Assembly (NCBI GenBank): GCA_964650485.1
Contig: CAZYTX010000050.1
Location: 1 to 26,612 of the forward strand
Source of the DNA: CAZYTX01 sp964650485
GTDB lineage: Bacteria; RBG-13-61-14; DATKZS01
Length of the DNA: 26,612 nucleotides
Reading direction: 5' to 3'
The translations under genes and the position numbers were made by a program. The notes under the pieces are model-generated. The model ran no database searches and was not told the origin of the DNA. It was given only the letters and a program-made list of their open reading frames with translations. Positions 24,069 through 26,612 of the stretch are shown here, piece after piece (the first letter of the stretch is position 1; each line of letters opens with the position of its first letter).

Positions 24069-24142
24069 AAGCCCTGAAGGGGCGGCACAAAAAAAGAGCG
24101 GACATGATCCCGGGGAATTTTTGTGCCGGCCTTTCAGGCCTT
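24069..24142. repeat. Long imperfect hairpin upstream of the small sulfite reductase
   Basis: Arms of 25 bases (24069-24093 and 24118-24142) pair at 22 positions, with the innermost 11 perfect (CGGCACAAAAA against TTTTTGTGCCG). The loop is 24 bases. It ends 34 bases before the sulfite reductase ATG. The outer portion resembles widespread CCTGAA-GG palindromic repeats. It could act as a processing site, a partial terminator or a mobile palindrome. Confidence 0.7.
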
Positions 24143-24176
24143 ATAAAGATTGTAAAAGTCTCCAAAGGTTAAGACC

Positions 24177-24857
24177 ATGTTAAAGGACGGCGAGAAAGGC
24201 GCGGTGCTACAGGTTGACCGCGAGACCTACGCAGTCGCGCCCCATACCCCCTGCGGGGTGGTCACGCCCGAGTTGCTCAGGAAGATAGCGGAGGTGGCGG
24301 AGAAGTACGATGTGAAGCAGATCAAGATCACCAGCGCCTACAGGATCGCGCTCTTCGGCATAAGAGAGGAGCACGTGGACAGGGTGTGGGAGGAGCTGGG
24401 ACTCGACCGCGGCCGCCTCACCGGGATGTGCGTGCGCAGCGTGCGCTGCTGCGTGGGAAAAACCTGGTGCAGGCTGGGACAGCGCGACTCCATGTCCCTG
24501 GGTGAGGAGCTCGACCGGGTGTACCACGGCATGGAGCTCGTGAACAAGATGAAGATAGCGGTCTCAGGGTGCCCTGTTGACTGCGCCGAGGCCAAGCTGC
24601 GCGACCTCGGACTGGTGGCACAGGGAAAGAAAATGTGGGTCATGTACGCGGGCGGGAACGTGGGGTCAAGGCCGAGGATAGCAAAAGAGATCATGCACGG
24701 GCTGGATGACCGGGAAGCATATAAAGCCGTGGAGGCCGCGGTCGAGTTCTACAAGCAGAACGCAAAGCGCGGCGAGAGGATCGGTAAAGTCATGGAGAGG
24801 CTCGGGCCGGAGCCTCTGTCCGAGTGGGTGTCGAAAAAGCTCGCTCTCGAAGACTAA
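24177..24857 (+). CDS. Small siroheme sulfite reductase (assimilatory-type, P590-like)
   Basis: A 226-residue protein of the nitrite/sulfite reductase family with one half-module of the usual fold. The siroheme-[4Fe-4S] motif is complete: C92-x5-C98 (CVGKTWC) and C132-x3-C136 (GCPVDC). An N-terminal ferredoxin-like half (TPCGVVTPELLRKIAEVAE) precedes it. The size matches the roughly 24-27 kDa low-spin sulfite reductase of Desulfovibrio vulgaris and related archaeal proteins, which reduce sulfite to sulfide in vitro. Its role in vivo is not settled (assimilation, detoxification or electron transfer). AAAGG lies about 8 bases before the ATG. No dsrAB-like or ferredoxin genes accompany it here. 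Confidence 0.85.
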   Translation: MLKDGEKGAVLQVDRETYAVAPHTPCGVVTPELLRKIAEVAEKYDVKQIKITSAYRIALFGIREEHVDRVWEELGLDRGRLTGMCVRSVRCCVGKTWCRLGQRDSMSLGEELDRVYHGMELVNKMKIAVSGCPVDCAEAKLRDLGLVAQGKKMWVMYAGGNVGSRPRIAKEIMHGLDDREAYKAVEAAVEFYKQNAKRGERIGKVMERLGPEPLSEWVSKKLALED

Positions 24858-24870
24858 CGACTTATATATC

Positions 24871-24932
24871 GCACAGAGACACGGAGACACAGAGTATAAT
24901 TTCTTTTCTCTGCGCCCTCCGTGCCTCTGTGC
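24871..24932. repeat. CACAGAG-type dispersed repeat, intact palindrome
   Basis: A 24-base left arm (24871-24894) pairs imperfectly with the right arm (24908-24932), around an AT-rich 13-base centre. The unit GCACAGAG-n-CACGGAG is mirrored by CTCCGTG-n-CTCTGTGC. It lies between two convergent genes and could end transcription from both sides, although the T-runs are short. Confidence 0.75.
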
Positions 24933-24943
24933 GAAGCTAACGA

Positions 24944-26612
24944 TTAAGGCCCGATCTGTGGCACGAACAGGCCGAAGTCCATGTCTCCGACCCCTGACCT
25001 GCCAAGCTCTCCATTTCCTCCTTCGCCCCAGCATGCCACCCGTCCGTCGGAGACCACCACGCAGGAGTGCAGGTCGCCCGCGCTTATCACAGCGCCGGCC
25101 CCGGTATCCGCTGTTATCTGGTTGATCGTGGCGCTCGGGGGATCGCCCCCGTCTTCCTCCACAACAATTTTGCCGACCGTGCTTCCGCGTCCATACGTGC
25201 CGGTCCCGTCTCCCCATTGACCGAACCACCCGTTTCCATAGCACATTACCGAGCCGCCGCTCAGCACCAGGCAGGTGTGCATGGACTCGGTGCCGTTGTA
25301 TCCGCAGTTGAGACCGTCGCACCCGCCCAGGCTTATCTCCACTACCGTGGCATCCGCCTTAACAGGGACAGGGTCCCCGAACTCGGCCGGGGCCACGGTG
25401 TTGCCGTAACATAGCTGTCCCACGTTGTTGAGCCCCCAGCACCTGGCGTTGCCGTCTGAAAGGATTGCGCAGGAATGCGCCCTGCCCGCGGACACCTCCA
25501 CGGCAGCGGTGTTTCCGCTAAGCCCCACTATCTGGGGGGTAAGCAATGAACCTGAAGTGGTGCCGTCTCCCACCTGGCCGTAGCTGTTGGCTCCCCAGCA
25601 TCCCACGGTGCCTCCAGGAGAGGTCGCCACGCAGGTGTGCGTGCCTCCAGCGGCTACGTCAGAGACGAAGTAAGCGGCGGGAATCAGCGGCGACACCGGC
25701 ACGTCCGAGTCCGTGGTCGAGTTGTTCCCGAGCTGGCCGGAGCTGTTGTCCCCCCAGCATCTCACCTTGCCGTCGGTAAGGGTTGCGCAAGTATGCAGGT
25801 TGCCCGCGGCGATCTTGTCCGCCGCGGTGCTGCCTAGAAGCACCGCCACCGCGGTGGACGAGTCAACCACAGTGCCGTTTCCGAGCTGGCCGTTGTTGTT
25901 CAGGCCCCAGCACTTGACCGAGCCGCCGCTCAAGATCGCGCAGGTGTGGTTGCCGCCCGCGGCAATGGCATTGGCCGTGGTCACGCCGTACACGCACACC
26001 GGGTTGTCCGTAATCGGAGCCGCGGCCCCGGTCGTCAGGCTCGGGTCTCCAAGCTGTCCGTAAAAGTTCTTGCCCCAGCACTTTACCGACCCGTCGTTGA
26101 TAAGCGCGCAGGAGTGCATAAACCCGCCGGCGACCTCAACGGCCAGGCACCCTTCGTCAATAAAGGTGTCGCAGTTATTGTCAACGCAGTCACACAGCTC
26201 GGGCGCGCCCGGGTATACATCAGATGCGGAGTCGTCGCAGTCCACGGCGGAGTCGCATGAAGTGCCCGCGCCGTAACCGTCGGTGTCACCGTCGGCGCAG
26301 TCGCTGCAATCGCTCCAGACATTGGAGATGGAGTCGTCGCAGTCAGGGCCGTTGATGGTCACGTAAGCGTCGCAGGTGTTGCCCGGGTTCATCTCCTCGC
26401 CGTAGTAGGAGTCAAGGTCGTTGTCCTGGCAGGAGGCGCATGACACCCAGTTGTTGGGGTCCGAGTCGTCGCAGTCCGGGCCGTCAATGGTCACGTAGGC
26501 GTCGCAGTTCACGTACCAGGTGTCCGAATCGCTGTCCACGCAGGTGGCGCACGAGGTCCAGTTGTTGGGGTCCGAGTCGTCGCAGTCAGGGCCGTCAATG
26601 GTGACGTAAGCG
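24944..26612 (-). CDS. MopE-repeat and RCC1-type beta-propeller protein (5' end missing)
   Basis: An open frame runs from the stop at 24944 off the right edge; no start is visible, so at least 555 residues are present. The N-terminal visible part has acidic DCDDSDPNNW-type repeats, then PGAPELCDCVDNNCDTFIDE, the MopE/metal-binding signature. After this come seven RCC1-like blades, each with an HSC/HTC and a CWG motif and a GQLG turn, enough for a complete seven-bladed propeller. Each blade has a cysteine pair likely to form a disulfide, so an extracellular or cell-surface location is expected. Blade six has an extra loop with two more cysteines. These families bind calcium or copper in some known cases; the ligand here is unknown. 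Confidence 0.85.
   Translation of the reverse strand, partial: AYVTIDGPDCDDSDPNNWTSCATCVDSDSDTWYVNCDAYVTIDGPDCDDSDPNNWVSCASCQDNDLDSYYGEEMNPGNTCDAYVTINGPDCDDSISNVWSDCSDCADGDTDGYGAGTSCDSAVDCDDSASDVYPGAPELCDCVDNNCDTFIDEGCLAVEVAGGFMHSCALINDGSVKCWGKNFYGQLGDPSLTTGAAAPITDNPVCVYGVTTANAIAAGGNHTCAILSGGSVKCWGLNNNGQLGNGTVVDSSTAVAVLLGSTAADKIAAGNLHTCATLTDGKVRCWGDNSSGQLGNNSTTDSDVPVSPLIPAAYFVSDVAAGGTHTCVATSPGGTVGCWGANSYGQVGDGTTSGSLLTPQIVGLSGNTAAVEVSAGRAHSCAILSDGNARCWGLNNVGQLCYGNTVAPAEFGDPVPVKADATVVEISLGGCDGLNCGYNGTESMHTCLVLSGGSVMCYGNGWFGQWGDGTGTYGRGSTVGKIVVEEDGGDPPSATINQITADTGAGAVISAGDLHSCVVVSDGRVACWGEGGNGELGRSGVGDMDFGLFVPQIGP
26229..26612 (-). repeat. Coding tandem repeats of the MopE-like region
   Basis: The GAGTCGTCGC block (which reads as DCDDS on the minus strand) recurs at 26229, 26331, 26463 and 26574, spacings of about 102, 132 and 111 bases. 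The last units also share VTI(D/N)GPDCDD and are highly similar in DNA, a sign of recent duplication. The array continues beyond the window edge. Confidence 0.8.

Noticed and set aside
25000..26612. Regular repeats near the right edge as a possible CRISPR array
   Set aside because: The repeats are in one reading frame and encode MopE and RCC1 units. Spacings vary and the spacers are not unique short sequences.

Overview
The window is about 26.6 kb of GC-rich DNA from a Gram-negative bacterium. It carries lpxC (lipid A synthesis), an IHF-type DNA-bending protein, and the pheA-hisC-tyrA-aroA-cmk-rpsA-ihfB gene order of proteobacterial 'mixed-function' supraoperons. A small siroheme sulfite reductase of the Desulfovibrio P590 type, MopE/RCC1 repeat proteins and a zinc-ribbon/DUF2231 fusion point to the former Deltaproteobacteria (Desulfobacterota or a relative). 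That placement is an inference, because no rRNA is present. No tRNA, rRNA, CRISPR array or complete insertion sequence was seen.

Left part (1-2213, minus strand): lpxC, a YfcE-like metallophosphoesterase and a PA2779-type membrane protein with its own good promoter. The 367-base gap 2214-2580 separates lpxC from the divergent sugar-acid genes. It holds a small reading frame that is split by a -1 frameshift at an A-rich run.

Sugar-acid operon (2581-7550, plus strand): an FGGY gluconokinase, a LarA-type nickel-pincer racemase/epimerase with its catalytic residues present, and 6-phosphogluconate dehydrogenase. The last two overlap by 8 bases. A secreted protein of unknown function follows. The set makes chemical sense as hydroxyacid epimerisation to gluconate, then 6-phosphogluconate, then ribulose-5-phosphate.

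Supraoperon (7607-18968, minus strand, read right to left): pheA, hisC, tyrA, aroA, cmk, rpsA, sppA, ihfB, a HIT hydrolase and a fused-subunit CoA-transferase. The aromatic genes are translationally coupled (gaps of 3-10 bases or 4-base overlaps). pheA and rpsA both appear to start with TTG. Ribosomal protein S1 carries long acidic tails at both ends.

Pyrimidine operon (19054-22982, plus strand): promoter, a PyrR-type attenuator, pyrR, pyrB, pyrC and then galU. The attenuator has a PyrR-binding hairpin with a CNGNGA hexaloop, an alternative antiterminator and an intrinsic terminator. This is the clearest regulatory system in the window.

Right part (22983-26612): a zinc-ribbon/DUF2231 membrane protein, a small sulfite reductase and, on the minus strand, the 3' part of a MopE-repeat plus seven-bladed RCC1-type protein that runs off the edge. 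The intergenic spaces are rich in palindromic repeats. One element of about 145-180 bases has related copies at 11462-11640 and 23011-23153, each in the same orientation as the gene after it.
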